The notes under the pieces: model-generated | Told to the model about the DNA's origin: nothing | Database searches by the model: none | The model's input: only the letters and a program-made list of their open reading frames with translations | NCBI GenBank assembly: GCA_963849635.1 | Contig: CAWKIA010000022.1 | Coordinates: 300,208-364,207, forward strand | Reading direction: 5' to 3' | Length of the DNA stretch: 64,000 nt | Source: CAVRUD01 sp963849635 | GTDB lineage: Bacteria > Chloroflexota > Chloroflexia > Thermomicrobiales > UBA6265 | Part shown: piece after piece, positions 31,560-39,570 of the stretch | How the letters are laid out: every line of letters starts with the position of its first letter | How positions within the stretch are numbered: the stretch's first letter is position 1 | Position numbers and translations under genes: made by a program

Positions 31560-32216
31560 GTGGACATTGTGATCGGGGTTCTCGGACTCCTGGCCGGCGC
31601 GGCGGTATGCAGTGCCGGCCTTCGCCTCTTCGCCATCCTCCTTCCCATATGGGGCCTGATCGTCGGCTTCCTGTTCGGTGCCGGGATAGTCTCGGCCATC
31701 TTTGGTGACGGATTCCTGGCCACGACGCTCGGGATCGTGATCGGGATCATTTCCGCGCTCATCTTTGCCGCCCTGTCGTATCTCTACTGGTACGTCGGGG
31801 TGCTGCTTGCGGCCACGGTCGCGGGCGGAATACTTGGCGCATCTCTCTTCGCCACTTTCGGGGTCGATTCCGGATGGATCCTCTTCATCATCGGGGTGAT
31901 CTTCGGCGCGCTCTTCCTGATCCTGGCATTCATCGGCCGGTTCCCGATCGTGCTCGTCGCCATTAGCACGGCAATCTCCGGTTCCGCGATCGCGATCGGC
32001 GGTGCTCTCCTGCTCTTCAACCAAATCGACCGGGATGAACTGAGCACGTCCGCCCTTTGGGAGCGGATCAACGACAGTTGGTACCTGTGGATCATCTGGC
32101 TCGTCGCCGCCGCGATCGGCTTTGGCGTGCAAATACGCGATGCACAGAACGTTCTGCTTCCGGAGGACCGCTGGACCCCGGTTAGCAACCAGCCCACAGG
32201 TACCGCCTCCGCCTAG
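31560..32216 (+). CDS. DUF4203-like multipass membrane protein
   Basis: GTG at 31560 has GGGAG at a suitable distance. The 218-aa product has about seven hydrophobic helices: VIGVLGLLAGAAVCSAGL, LPIWGLIVGFLFGAG, TLGIVIGIISALIFAALSYL, VGVLLAATVAGGILGA, WILFIIGVIFGALFLILAF, VLVAISTAISGSAIAI and WIIWLVAAAIGFGV. The pattern fits DUF4203/TMEM198-like proteins. The function is unknown. It heads a run of three small membrane genes ending at 32894, spaced closely enough to be one operon. Confidence 0.75.
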   Translation: MDIVIGVLGLLAGAAVCSAGLRLFAILLPIWGLIVGFLFGAGIVSAIFGDGFLATTLGIVIGIISALIFAALSYLYWYVGVLLAATVAGGILGASLFATFGVDSGWILFIIGVIFGALFLILAFIGRFPIVLVAISTAISGSAIAIGGALLLFNQIDRDELSTSALWERINDSWYLWIIWLVAAAIGFGVQIRDAQNVLLPEDRWTPVSNQPTGTASA

Positions 32217-32253
32217 GAGCATCGTTCAGCGTCAGTCACGTGGAGAATCAGGA

Positions 32254-32616
32254 ATGGCCAGCGCGGCCCCGACGTTATCCCAATCCAATCAAGATCCACT
32301 CTCGCCCGTAAAATCGGCGGCCCTCAAGGGCAACCCGCTTCGCGCCGACATTAGTTGGCAGCTTCTGTCCATCGAAGCGGTGGTCGTGTTCGCGGTCGGA
32401 ATTTTCGCCCTCGTGAATGAATCGAGTGCGCTGCGCAATGTCGTCACGCTGATCGGGATCTTACTGCTGGTCGATGGCCTCAGTTGCGCGATCGGCGAGG
32501 TGACTTCGTCCGAACCAGCTAACACGAGGGACAAGTACCGGCTGATCCGGGCCGGCATCGGGATCGCGACCGGCACGATCGTGGTCGCCGAGCGCATTCT
32601 CGACTTATGGATCTGA
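32254..32616 (+). CDS. small integral membrane protein
   Basis: The 120-aa product starts at ATG 32254 after TGGAGAATCAGG. A polar N-terminus of about 35 residues precedes hydrophobic segments (LLSIEAVVVFAVGIFAL, VVTLIGILLLVDGLSCAIG, IRAGIGIATGTIVVA). The layout recalls DUF308-like proteins but the match is weak. Its 3' end overlaps the next gene by 10 bases, which suggests translational coupling. Confidence 0.65.
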   Translation: MASAAPTLSQSNQDPLSPVKSAALKGNPLRADISWQLLSIEAVVVFAVGIFALVNESSALRNVVTLIGILLLVDGLSCAIGEVTSSEPANTRDKYRLIRAGIGIATGTIVVAERILDLWI

Positions 32617-32894
32617 CCCCGACCCGGGTGGTCGTCGGGATCGGCCTGCTTGGGATCGGACTGGTGACGGTCTTCGGCGCGATCGCCACCCGAGAGGAAT
32701 CGAGCCTGCGTCTGAGCGGCATCGGCATCGCCCTGCTCCTGGCGGCCTGGGGCGTGATCGTGCTGATCCAGGCATCGAGCGACTCGAACTCGATGGGGCT
32801 CTTTGGGGCAGCGGCCATTATCGTCGGCGTCGGCCTGGCGGGTCTTGCATTCCTGCGCTGGCGCCGCGCCACCAGCACCCGAGGAGCAACCTAG
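32607..32894 (+). CDS. small integral membrane protein
   Basis: The 95-residue product starts at ATG 32607, inside the end of the previous gene. It has three hydrophobic stretches (VVVGIGLLGIGLVTVFGAIA, IGIALLLAAWGVIVLI, AAAIIVGVGLAGLAFL) and a basic C-terminal tail (RWRRATSTRG), so positive charges lie on the cytoplasmic side. No family is recognised. It is the last gene of the membrane-protein cluster. Confidence 0.6.
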   Translation: MDLTPTRVVVGIGLLGIGLVTVFGAIATREESSLRLSGIGIALLLAAWGVIVLIQASSDSNSMGLFGAAAIIVGVGLAGLAFLRWRRATSTRGAT

Positions 32895-32948
32895 GGCGCA
32901 GTATCCCTAACTTGTTCGGTCCGGGTTCTCCCCTGATCCGGCATAATC

Positions 32949-32986
32949 GAGCCCCCCGAGATCGGCGAGGTTGCGATCTCGGGGGC
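32949..32986 (+). promoter_or_regulatory. GC-rich hairpin just upstream of the TPP decarboxylase operon
   Basis: GCCCCCCGAGATCG and CGATCTCGGGGGC form a 13-14 bp stem with a nine-base loop, about 35 bases before the decarboxylase ATG and 55 bases after the preceding stop. It could be the terminator of the membrane-protein cluster or a leader structure. No T-run follows. Confidence 0.5.
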
Positions 32987-33021
32987 TTCGCCATTTCGGT
33001 CAACCAGGGGAAGTCACGGAT

Positions 33022-33540
33022 ATGCCCGTATCTACCGCCAACTCCCGCGTCGTCTTCGACGCTCTGAAGGCCGTCGATGTCCGCCTGGTCTCCGCCCTGC
33101 CGGAGACGTGGCTGGTCCACCTGATCCGAATGTCCGAGGAGGACCCGGACGTCACCCTGGTCCGCCTGGCCAAGGAGGAAGAGGGCGTTGGCATCTCGAC
33201 CGGCGCCCACTTAGCCGGGGTCAAATCGGCCATGCTGATGCAGAACCATGGCTTCCTCGCCAGCATCAACGGGATCGTCTCCTGCGCCCAGCTCTACAAG
33301 ATCCCCCTCCTGATGCTCATCTCCTACCGCGGCGATCTGGGCGAGCTGGATCCCTGGCAGACGCAGGGCGGATTGATGACCCTGCCGGTCCTCCGCGCTC
33401 TCGGCATCCCGAGCTACCCGCTGAACGATCCAACCACCGTGGCGAAGACCGTCCGTCAGGCCCAGGCGCTGGCCGAGAGCGCTCTGACGCCGGTCGCCCT
33501 CTTGCTCACCCGCGATCTCATGTGGGAGGAGGCATCATGA
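33022..33540 (+). CDS. comD: sulfopyruvate/phosphonopyruvate-type decarboxylase, alpha (PYR) subunit
   Basis: The 172-aa frame starts at ATG 33022 after CAGGGGAAG. It corresponds to the PYR half of a two-subunit TPP decarboxylase: RVVFDALKAVDVRLVSALPE, then RLAKEEEGVGISTGAHLAG, which holds the conserved Glu that activates thiamine diphosphate. MLMQNHGFLASINGIVSC and MLISYRGDLGE follow. In methanogens ComDE converts sulfopyruvate to sulfoacetaldehyde for coenzyme M; in bacteria related pairs act on sulfo- or phosphonopyruvate or similar acids. The stop overlaps the beta start (ATGA), indicating coupling. The exact substrate is uncertain. Confidence 0.8.
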   Translation: MPVSTANSRVVFDALKAVDVRLVSALPETWLVHLIRMSEEDPDVTLVRLAKEEEGVGISTGAHLAGVKSAMLMQNHGFLASINGIVSCAQLYKIPLLMLISYRGDLGELDPWQTQGGLMTLPVLRALGIPSYPLNDPTTVAKTVRQAQALAESALTPVALLLTRDLMWEEAS

Positions 33541-34160
33541 GCACCTCGACCATCAACCCACCGGCGACAGATGTGATGCTGCGGGCGGACGCCCTGGAGG
33601 CGATCTACCCGAAGCTGGCCCGGGATGAGGTGGTCGTCGTCACAATCATGGGCGCGGTCGCCGTCGAACTCTTCAACCTGGGGCACAGGACGAACTTCTT
33701 CTACCTGGAGCACGCGATGGGGCTGGCGTCGTCGATGGGGCTCGGGATCGCGCTCTCGCTGCCCCAGAATCCAGTCGTGGTGATCGACGGCGACGGCTCG
33801 CTCCTGATGAACCTGGGCACGCTCTCGACTCTGGCCCGCTACAAACCCGGCAACTTGACCCACGTCGTCTTCGACAACGAGTCGCTGCTCTCTGTCGGCG
33901 GCTTCCCGACCGCGACCTCTACCGGTACCGATCTGGCCGGGGTCGCCGAGGCCTCCGGTATACCGAATGTTCATCGCACCGATACCGTGCCCGAATTCGC
34001 CGCCGCATTCGACTGCGCCCTGACAAGCAACGAATTGACGACCATCGTGGCGAAGGTGGCGGCCGTCGGCCCCAAAACCTTCGCGATGGACCTCCCCTTG
34101 TTGGAGAATCGCTTTCAGTTCAAACGCCATCTCGAACGGCTTCGGGCGTCTCCCTTGTAG
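33537..34160 (+). CDS. comE: sulfopyruvate/phosphonopyruvate-type decarboxylase, beta (PP) subunit
   Basis: The 207-aa frame begins at the ATG overlapping the alpha stop. It is the diphosphate-binding half: MGLASSMGLGIALSLPQNPV, then the TPP motif VIDGDGSLLMNLGTL continuing to VVFDNESLLSVGGFPT, which supplies GDG and the N for Mg binding. The C-terminal LLENRFQFKRHLERL is also typical. It forms a heteromer with the alpha subunit in the cytoplasm. The TAG stop lies inside the arm of the palindromic repeat 34157-34224. A truncated cyclase-family gene follows. Confidence 0.8.
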   Translation: MSTSTINPPATDVMLRADALEAIYPKLARDEVVVVTIMGAVAVELFNLGHRTNFFYLEHAMGLASSMGLGIALSLPQNPVVVIDGDGSLLMNLGTLSTLARYKPGNLTHVVFDNESLLSVGGFPTATSTGTDLAGVAEASGIPNVHRTDTVPEFAAAFDCALTSNELTTIVAKVAAVGPKTFAMDLPLLENRFQFKRHLERLRASPL

Positions 34161-34224
34161 GGGCAGGGCTTGCCCTGGCCATGTTCGCGAACGCGTGGCC
34201 GGGCAGGGCAACTCCTGCCCCTAC
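34157..34224. repeat. REP-like palindrome overlapping the decarboxylase stop
   Basis: The left arm GTAGGGGCAGGGCTTGCCC and a right arm ending GGGCAACTCCTGCCCCTAC form an imperfect inverted repeat like 23361-23480. The stop codon of the beta subunit is within its first four bases, so it may serve as terminator. Confidence 0.75.
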
Positions 34225-34280
34225 CGGCTGTCAGACCCAGCGAGACATTACATCTCTAGCGGATGAAAGGAGCACTCAAC

Positions 34281-34535
34281 ATGGCCACGGACATTGCACT
34301 GAGCGGACTGGCGACGGGATTGGCGGACGGATCACTTCGCGTCGTCGACCTGACGATGCCGCTGGGACCGGAGACGCCGGTGCTGCCCCTTCCGCCGCCA
34401 TTCCCGAACTCCCCGATGTTCGAGATGACCGAAATCTCCCGCTACGACGAGCGCGCTCCGGTTTGGTACTGGAACGCCTTCGTTACCGACGCAACATCAT
34501 GCGCCCGTGGTCGAGTTGACCTGGCGCGGAGATGA
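34281..34535 (+). pseudogene. truncated cyclase-family gene, copy 1 (N-terminal ~73 aa)
   Basis: ATG at 34281 is preceded by GAAAGGAG. The product matches the start of the cyclase/kynurenine formamidase-like family: LRVVDLTMPLGPETPVLPLP, then TEISRYDERAPVWYWNAFVT. At FVT the true gene (62860 copy) continues into the metal-binding GEHTGTHFDAP. Here it switches to DATSC, enters the tail module in another frame and stops. The HxGTHxD metal site is therefore absent and no enzyme can result. Three further copies (53690, 58983, 60937) break at the same position. Confidence 0.8.
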
Positions 34536-34560
34536 CCTGGCCGCGCTCGCCGCAGACTGA
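34489..34560 (+). repeat. tail module, copy c1
   Basis: Read in the frame +1 to the cyclase fragment it encodes TQHHAPVVELTWRGDDLAAL and ends AAD-TGA. It is fused to the cyclase fragment and followed 29 bases later by hairpin 34589-34615. Confidence 0.8.
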
Positions 34561-34588
34561 CCGTCCACAACACAGCCCTACGACTAGC

Positions 34589-34615
34589 GGGCCGGCGCCT
34601 CAGGGTGTCCGGCCC
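34589..34615 (+). repeat. tail-associated hairpin, copy 1
   Basis: The outer stem is GGGCCGG/CCGGCCC and the inner stem CGCC/GGTG, with loop TCAG and one bulged T. It lies 29 bases after the c1 stop codon and may be a terminator or recombination structure. Confidence 0.75.
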
Positions 34616-34705
34616 GTGTCGTACATGGCGCACCGAATCGCCATTCTCCGCAACGACACGGGCGATTGATCGCCAGGACGTCTTGATGTCCTCGTTCGGT
34701 ACCAC

Positions 34706-35332
34706 CTACCGCTGACTGATCGACGGGCGCACCATGGCCTGGACACGGAGACCAGTCCGCGACAGCGTGGTGTCCAGACCGACCTGGAAGCCGAGATGCT
34801 CGTAGAGGGGCACCGTGCGCGGGACGAAGGTGAACAGGTCGCAGGCGACAGCTTCGGTATCGGCGTGCGCCGTCAGCTGGCGCACGAGCGTGCCGCCGAT
34901 CCCCTGCCCATGGTGGCCCGGCTCGACACAGAGCCACATCAGGTGCCAGTGCGGCTCCGGAAGGTATGACCCCAAGGTCTCGCCCATGTCGGCACGGAAG
35001 GCTTGGAGGCGAGCGGATGCCTCGGCGCCTAACGCGCCGCTGACCTCCCGCTCTCCTGCCGCCTCGCGCGCTTCCTGCGTGATCTCGGGGTGCGACGGCG
35101 CCAACCAGCAGGCGACCCCTCGAATGGGCGATGGCGTTGCCCAGACCTCGCCGTAGGCGAGCGCCATGCGGACGAACAGCTGCATCAGCAGGGGAACGCC
35201 CGCTGCTCGCTCAGTGGCGTCGGGCAAGACGTGGACGAAGATCGGGTCGTCCACGGCAGCACGAGCCATCACCGCAGCGGCCTCAACGACCTGATCCGAC
35301 ACCAGGCGGACCGGGACAACGGTGTCGGGCAT
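34706..35332 (-). CDS. GNAT-family N-acetyltransferase
   Basis: ATG at 35332 follows GGGGAGG; longer in-frame starts to 35440 lack similarity. The 208-aa product has the acetyl-CoA site WLCVEPGHHGQGIGGTLVRQ (R/Q-x-x-G-x-G/A motif) and the C-terminal beta strands VACDLFTFVPRTVPLYEHLG. GNAT enzymes transfer acetyl from acetyl-CoA to an amine; the substrate is unknown. It lies opposite the flanking tail copies and is transcribed toward c1. It is intact, unlike its neighbours. Confidence 0.8.
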   Translation of the reverse strand: MPDTVVPVRLVSDQVVEAAAVMARAAVDDPIFVHVLPDATERAAGVPLLMQLFVRMALAYGEVWATPSPIRGVACWLAPSHPEITQEAREAAGEREVSGALGAEASARLQAFRADMGETLGSYLPEPHWHLMWLCVEPGHHGQGIGGTLVRQLTAHADTEAVACDLFTFVPRTVPLYEHLGFQVGLDTTLSRTGLRVQAMVRPSISQR

Positions 35333-35454
35333 GCTCGCCTCCCCTCTTTTCCCACGTTCGGCGGCCGCGGAACGTGGCGTCGTCCGCCGGTCGACCGGAC
35401 GGTCCTGGACGACGCTGACTCGTTCCGGAGCTACGGGCATCCTATCATTGCGAA

Positions 35455-35606
35455 TAAGGGTTCTTGACCGAATGGGATATCCGGCGGCCTGCGTGGTGCG
35501 ACGAGACGGCGGGGGACCTTTGCCCCTGACGGATGAGGTACACGTTGCGCCCGTGGTCGAGCTGGCATGGGCCGGGTACGAGCTGGCCGCGCTCGTGGCC
35601 GACTAG
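35455..35606 (+). repeat. tail module, copy c2, with extended upstream part
   Basis: The last 22 codons (35541-35606) read HVAPVVELAWAGYELAAL then VAD-TAG. The preceding ~85 bases (TTCTTGACCGAATGGGATAT onward) are shared with 46,050 and in part with 63,810. The frame is open from well upstream, so a short peptide is possible. Confidence 0.75.
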
Positions 35607-35758
35607 GACGTGTCCGCAAACCGGTTCGAGTGGGCGTTCGGGTGCCGCAGGAAGCTCGCACGGGGCCTCGCGCACCACCGCAGCCGTGGCCGAACGGGGG
35701 CCAGCGACAAGGGCTGCGCCACCCGGAGAGCGCAAGGCGCGCCGCGGGCGGCCTGGTC

Positions 35759-36259
35759 TCACGAGACCTCGGGGGACCACCGTCCGCTCACCTGGACGCC
35801 GGGGTTCAGCGCGCGCACGTCCGCGATGAAACGCTCGGCCTCGGGGAAGTAGGAGAGGGCAACGGTCCCGTGGACGTGCCGGACGCGGAGTCCTCGGGCG
35901 TCCCCCTCGTCAGGCGGCGGTCGTTGCACCGTCTTCTCGACGGCCCGGATGTCCGCCGACGGGACCCGGGTCTCGGCCAAGACCCAAGCGAATACGACCG
36001 TCCCCTCCGCGTCCACGCGTACTTCATACGGCTGTCGCCACATGCTGCGCCAACCAAGGTAACCGACGAAGCAGCCCGCCCCGATCGCGGCGATCACGAC
36101 AGCGAAGTCTTCCGCCGACATCGCTCGACTCTTGTCGTTCAGTTCGATCAGCCCGAGCGCCCAGAGGGCACCCGCGAGCACGAAGATGCCACCAGCGCCC
36201 AGGCCCGCCACGCCCGAAATCGCCAACCCGCGGCGCGAGTGGATGCAATAGACGCTCAT
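35759..36259 (-). CDS. small two-helix membrane protein with PH-like soluble domain
   Basis: The 166-residue frame starts at ATG 36259. Two hydrophobic segments (GLGAGGIFVLAGALWALGLI, VVIAAIGAGCFVGYLGW) are followed by a beta-rich part (YEVRVDAEGTVVFAWVLAET, then VPSADIRAVEKTVQRP). This resembles bacterial PH-type domains attached to membranes. The function is unknown. It lies between tail copies c2 and c3. Earlier in-frame starts extend over other fragments and are not supported. Confidence 0.55.
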   Translation of the reverse strand: MSVYCIHSRRGLAISGVAGLGAGGIFVLAGALWALGLIELNDKSRAMSAEDFAVVIAAIGAGCFVGYLGWRSMWRQPYEVRVDAEGTVVFAWVLAETRVPSADIRAVEKTVQRPPPDEGDARGLRVRHVHGTVALSYFPEAERFIADVRALNPGVQVSGRWSPEVS

Positions 36260-36345
36260 GGCAGCGACTCCCGGTCGCCCGCGCGTCGTGGTGGAGGCAC
36301 GCGAACCGCGCGCCGCGTCTGCGTCCGTGTCGGCGATCGTATCAC

Positions 36346-36598
36346 GGCGATGTACCGAGCCGCGGGCGGCCGGATCGTCGAGCTGGCGGCAGGCCGCTCC
36401 CTCCTCGAGGCGTCCGGCGGCATCACCTTGGAGACGGTCCGGGCCGTCGCCGAGACCGGCGTCGACCTGATCTCGGTCGGCGCCCTGACCCACTCCGCTC
36501 CGGCGCTCGACCTCAACCTCGAGTTCGATCAGCGGCCGAGCGTGCCGCCGCGCGGGCCGGCATGCGACATCGGTCCGACGAGCCATGACGTGGGTTAG
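36346..36598 (+). pseudogene. nadC: 3' fragment of a nicotinate-nucleotide pyrophosphorylase gene
   Basis: The frame reads LLEASGGITLETVRAVAETG then VDLISVGALTHSAPALDLNL, the C-terminal active-site region of quinolinate phosphoribosyltransferase (the EASGG and SVGALTHS motifs). About 220 N-terminal residues are missing; upstream sequence belongs to the opposite-strand gene. It continues past the normal C-terminus to a stop at 36598. The fragment cannot be functional and indicates a translocated or deleted NAD-biosynthesis gene. Confidence 0.75.
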
Positions 36599-36660
36599 GA
36601 GGATCCGGTGTCCGAGCAGAACGCGGCGGGGCGATCCGGCGCCTGTTCTCACCGCATGCA

Positions 36661-36726
36661 CACGTTGCGCCCATCGTGGAGCTGACCTGGAGCGGCGACG
36701 AACTCGCCGCGCTCGCGGCGGACTGA
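36661..36726 (+). repeat. tail module, copy c3
   Basis: It encodes HVAPIVELTWSGDELAALAA then D-TGA. Upstream, TCTCACCGCATGCACACG is shared with copies c5 and c11. The hairpin at 36756 follows. Confidence 0.85.
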
Positions 36727-36755
36727 CCATTCACAACACATTACTATGACTCGTG

Positions 36756-36780
36756 TGCCGGCGCCTCAGGGTGTCCGGCC
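36756..36780 (+). repeat. tail-associated hairpin, copy 3
   Basis: The stem GCCGG/CCGGC with the inner CGCC/GGTG lies 29 bases after the c3 stop. The first two outer G-C pairs are lost (TGTGCCGG on the left). Confidence 0.65.
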
Positions 36781-37189
36781 CGCGCCGTGCCGTCCGCCCG
36801 GTACCACTCCCCCGCCTGGGGCATTCCGCAAGCGCTCCACCCGCTCGTGGACGCCGACGGCGGCCCGGTCGACCTCGTCGCGGGCGACGGAATCAGACGC
36901 CGCACAGATCGCTCCACCGGAGGCGCTCCCGCCCGACGGTGCCGGCTCCGGCTCGCAACCGGCCTGGTCGCGCCTCCTCGCAGCGCTGGCAGCAGGCGGC
37001 GGCCGAGTATCGCTGTAAGAGGCGGTTTCGCGGCAGCCGAGATGTGGTATATCCTGTGCCCGACTGACCGAGTCGTGGCGTTGGAATCAGGAGAGCGAAA
37101 CGCGTGCGTGCGCTTGGCCGGCGTGGTCCCGGCATCGTCCCGAAACGATTCAAGCTCCTGCTCCACGATGAGCGGGATCGCTACTCCGC
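36781..37189. other. intergenic, no gene recognised
   Basis: About 410 bases between hairpin 3 and the HEAT protein have several open frames on both strands, but none resembles a known family or shows a clear ribosome site. Confidence 0.4.
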
Positions 37190-37723
37190 GTGGCCGAGCT
37201 TCGCACCTGGGTCGAACGCGCCTCGGCCGGCGACCTCGTCGCCGCCTACGAGGTCTGCCGCAACCCGTGGGCGCGCATGTTCATGTGCTACCGGGTGGGC
37301 CGGCGCGGTCTGCACGCGGCGCTGCCGATGTTGGTGCACGCCCTCAACGACCCGGATTCGGGTGTGCGCGGTGAGGCGGCCGACGCCCTCTCGATAATGC
37401 GAGACCCGAGCACCGGCTACGACCTCTTCCGGCGCCTCGCGGTTGAGGACGATCCGGGCGTGCGCTTTTGGCTCCTCATGGGGCTGGGCAGTACGCGGTA
37501 CGCACCGGCCCTCCCGGTGCTGATCGAGGCGCTGGCCGACGAATCCCCTGGGACTATACGCAGCTGGTTCGCGAGCGCAGTGGCCGCGCTGGGCGATACG
37601 TCCGCGCTCCCCGCGCTGTGGCAGGCCCATGCCGAGGAACCCGAGGAACCCGAGAGCGAGCACTCGTACTACTCGCCCAAGGAGTCGTTGCGCCGCATCA
37701 TCGATGAGCTGGAGGCCGGCTGA
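37190..37723 (+). CDS. HEAT-repeat protein
   Basis: The 177-aa frame from a GTG at 37190 has HEAT/PBS-lyase-type helical repeats: LPMLVHALNDPDSGVRGEAA, then DPGVRFWLLMGLGSTRYAPA, LPVLIEALADESPGTIRSWF and ALGDTSALPALWQA. Such repeats form protein-interaction scaffolds, so no reaction is expected. The ribosome site is weak and the true start may be upstream beyond an indel. The C-terminus is charged (EEPEEPESEHSYYSPKE). It lies just downstream of the nadC fragment and tail c3. Confidence 0.65.
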   Translation: MAELRTWVERASAGDLVAAYEVCRNPWARMFMCYRVGRRGLHAALPMLVHALNDPDSGVRGEAADALSIMRDPSTGYDLFRRLAVEDDPGVRFWLLMGLGSTRYAPALPVLIEALADESPGTIRSWFASAVAALGDTSALPALWQAHAEEPEEPESEHSYYSPKESLRRIIDELEAG

Positions 37724-38070
37724 GGGGCGACCCGGCCCCACCGGCGGCGGCCAGGCGAGCGGGACAACGCCGTCGGCGCCCGGCTGCGGCGGGGAGCGCG
37801 AAGGCTCCACGCGATCCTTTGCGCAGACATGGCCGCAGCCGGGGACCGCGTCAGAGAAGCGAGTTGCTGGGGATCGTGACGGCCGGGGGCGGTCTTGAGA
37901 CACCCACGGAGGTGTCCCCCAGAAACGGCCCCCACAGCGACATGTTCCGAGGCCCGCACGGGCAGAGCGCCCAGATTCGCGCAGGCCCACGGGCCGAGAC
38001 ACTGGCGCGATCGGGCCAGGGTGGACGCGTGTCGCTGTAGAGCTCGTTTCCGGGACGCTGCAACTGCCCG
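37724..38070. other. intergenic, nothing recognised
   Basis: This 347-base gap between convergent genes has no recognisable gene. GACACCCACGGAGGTGTCCC at about 37899-37918 is a short palindrome (ACACC/GGTGT) that could end transcription. Confidence 0.35.
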
Positions 38071-39570
38071 TCACGCGCCCACGCCGGCGTCCCACGCGCC
38101 GCCGACCGCGTACGCGTACAGCGCGACGGCAGGGGAGGCGCGGCCGACGAAGTAGAGCCGGCCGTCCCGGAGCACGGGGTCGGTGATCGGGTACCCCGCC
38201 GACTCCACCCGCCAGGCCTCCGCCCCCGTGAATGCGTCGACCGCCACGAGGCCGTAGGCCGTGAACGCCCGCAGGTACGGCGCCCGGTTCGGGCGCGCCG
38301 CGACGGCGTCGCCGTGCCGCCGGCGACGGCCCAGGAGTCGGCGCACCCATCCGCGCGGCGGGCCCGAGCTCACCGTGACCGCGTCGCCGGCCCGGACGCG
38401 CCTGGCGAGGACGGTTTTTCTGAAGTAGCCACTCTGGAAGCGCCAGCGCTCCGCGCCGGTGGCGTCGTCGATCGCATAGACGGCGTCGCCGCCGCCGAAG
38501 AGGTCGATGACGACCGCCCCGCCCAGCCGCCGCAGGTCGATGACGAGGCCAGCGAACCCCCCGAAGCGCCAAAGTTCGGTGCCGCTGGCGGCATCTAGGG
38601 CGGCGACCGCGCTGTCGACCGAGTCGTCGTCGCTCGAGTCGACGTAGAGGGCGTCCCCTGCCGGCCAGATCCCCGCCGCGTCGACCCCCGCTCGGTACCG
38701 CCAGCGCTCGGCCCCCGTGGCGCCGTCCAGGGCGTGGACGTACCCGCCGCCCAGGCTGACGCAGACCAGGTCGCCGGCGACCTGGACGTCGCCAATCGAG
38801 GCGAACGTGTCCTCGGCGTGGCGGCCGACGGCGACGCGCCAGCGCTCCGCGCCGGTGGCCAGGTCCAGCGCGACGAGGTCCTCGTTCCAGTGGCGGTCGA
38901 CGAAGACGACGCCGCCGGCCACCTCGCCCACGACCCGCAACCCGGCGGAGAGGTCGGCCGGGATCCGTGACCGCCAGAGCGGCTGGCCGCTGGCCGCGTC
39001 GAGGGCGTAGACGCCGCCCTCGGCGTCGTCCACGAGAACGGCGGCGGCCGTCGCCGGCGAGTACGACGACCGGACCGGACGGTTGCCGTCCGGGACGAAG
39101 CGCCAGCGCACCGCCCCGGTCGCGGCGTCCACCGCGTTGAGGCCGTGCCGGTTACCGACGTAGACGGCGTCGTCGGCCGCGTGCAGCCGCCAGGAACCGA
39201 TGCCGCCGTCCGGGGGGAACCGCCAGCGCTCCGCGCCGCCGGCGGCCTCCAGCGCGGAGAGCCCCGCCCAGCCGGTGGCGTAGACCAGCCCGGCGTGGGA
39301 CGGCAGGGTCGGCGCGGCGGCGGCGGCGGCGGACACCTCCGTCGCGTCGGTCTGGAAGCGCCAGCGCTCGGCGCCGGTCGCGGCGTCCACGGCGTGGAGC
39401 ATGCCGCGGACGTCGCCTGCAAAGACGGCGCCGTCGACGAGCGGGACCGGCCCGGCGGAAAAGCCGCCGGTGGGACCATCCGGGAGCCGGAAGCGCCAGA
39501 GCCGCACCGGATCGCCCGCCGGCACCAGCCACCCGCCGGGTCGGGGCGCGTTGCCCGGGGACGTCGGCAC
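38071..39570 (-). CDS. PQQ-like beta-propeller repeat protein
   Basis: The 499-aa frame is intact. It consists of about eight copies of the blade motif A-V-D-A-A-T-G-A-E-R-W-R-F, for example LHAVDAATGAERWRF, VYAIDDATGAERWRF and LVALDLATGAERWRV. This is the PQQ_2/PQQ_3 repeat of BamB and quinoprotein dehydrogenases. Catalytic residues of a dehydrogenase are not evident, so a scaffold or sensor role is more likely. No signal peptide is obvious (start MPTSPGNAPRPGG), though related proteins are exported. The internal DNA repeats follow the blades. Confidence 0.8.
   Translation of the reverse strand: MPTSPGNAPRPGGWLVPAGDPVRLWRFRLPDGPTGGFSAGPVPLVDGAVFAGDVRGMLHAVDAATGAERWRFQTDATEVSAAAAAAPTLPSHAGLVYATGWAGLSALEAAGGAERWRFPPDGGIGSWRLHAADDAVYVGNRHGLNAVDAATGAVRWRFVPDGNRPVRSSYSPATAAAVLVDDAEGGVYALDAASGQPLWRSRIPADLSAGLRVVGEVAGGVVFVDRHWNEDLVALDLATGAERWRVAVGRHAEDTFASIGDVQVAGDLVCVSLGGGYVHALDGATGAERWRYRAGVDAAGIWPAGDALYVDSSDDDSVDSAVAALDAASGTELWRFGGFAGLVIDLRRLGGAVVIDLFGGGDAVYAIDDATGAERWRFQSGYFRKTVLARRVRAGDAVTVSSGPPRGWVRRLLGRRRRHGDAVAARPNRAPYLRAFTAYGLVAVDAFTGAEAWRVESAGYPITDPVLRDGRLYFVGRASPAVALYAYAVGGAWDAGVGA

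Noticed and set aside
34540..34560. Tail as an SsrA-like degradation tag (ends ALAAD)
   Set aside because: The true tag ends ALAA and is added by tmRNA, not encoded at gene ends; the extra Asp would block recognition by ClpX. No tmRNA is in the window.
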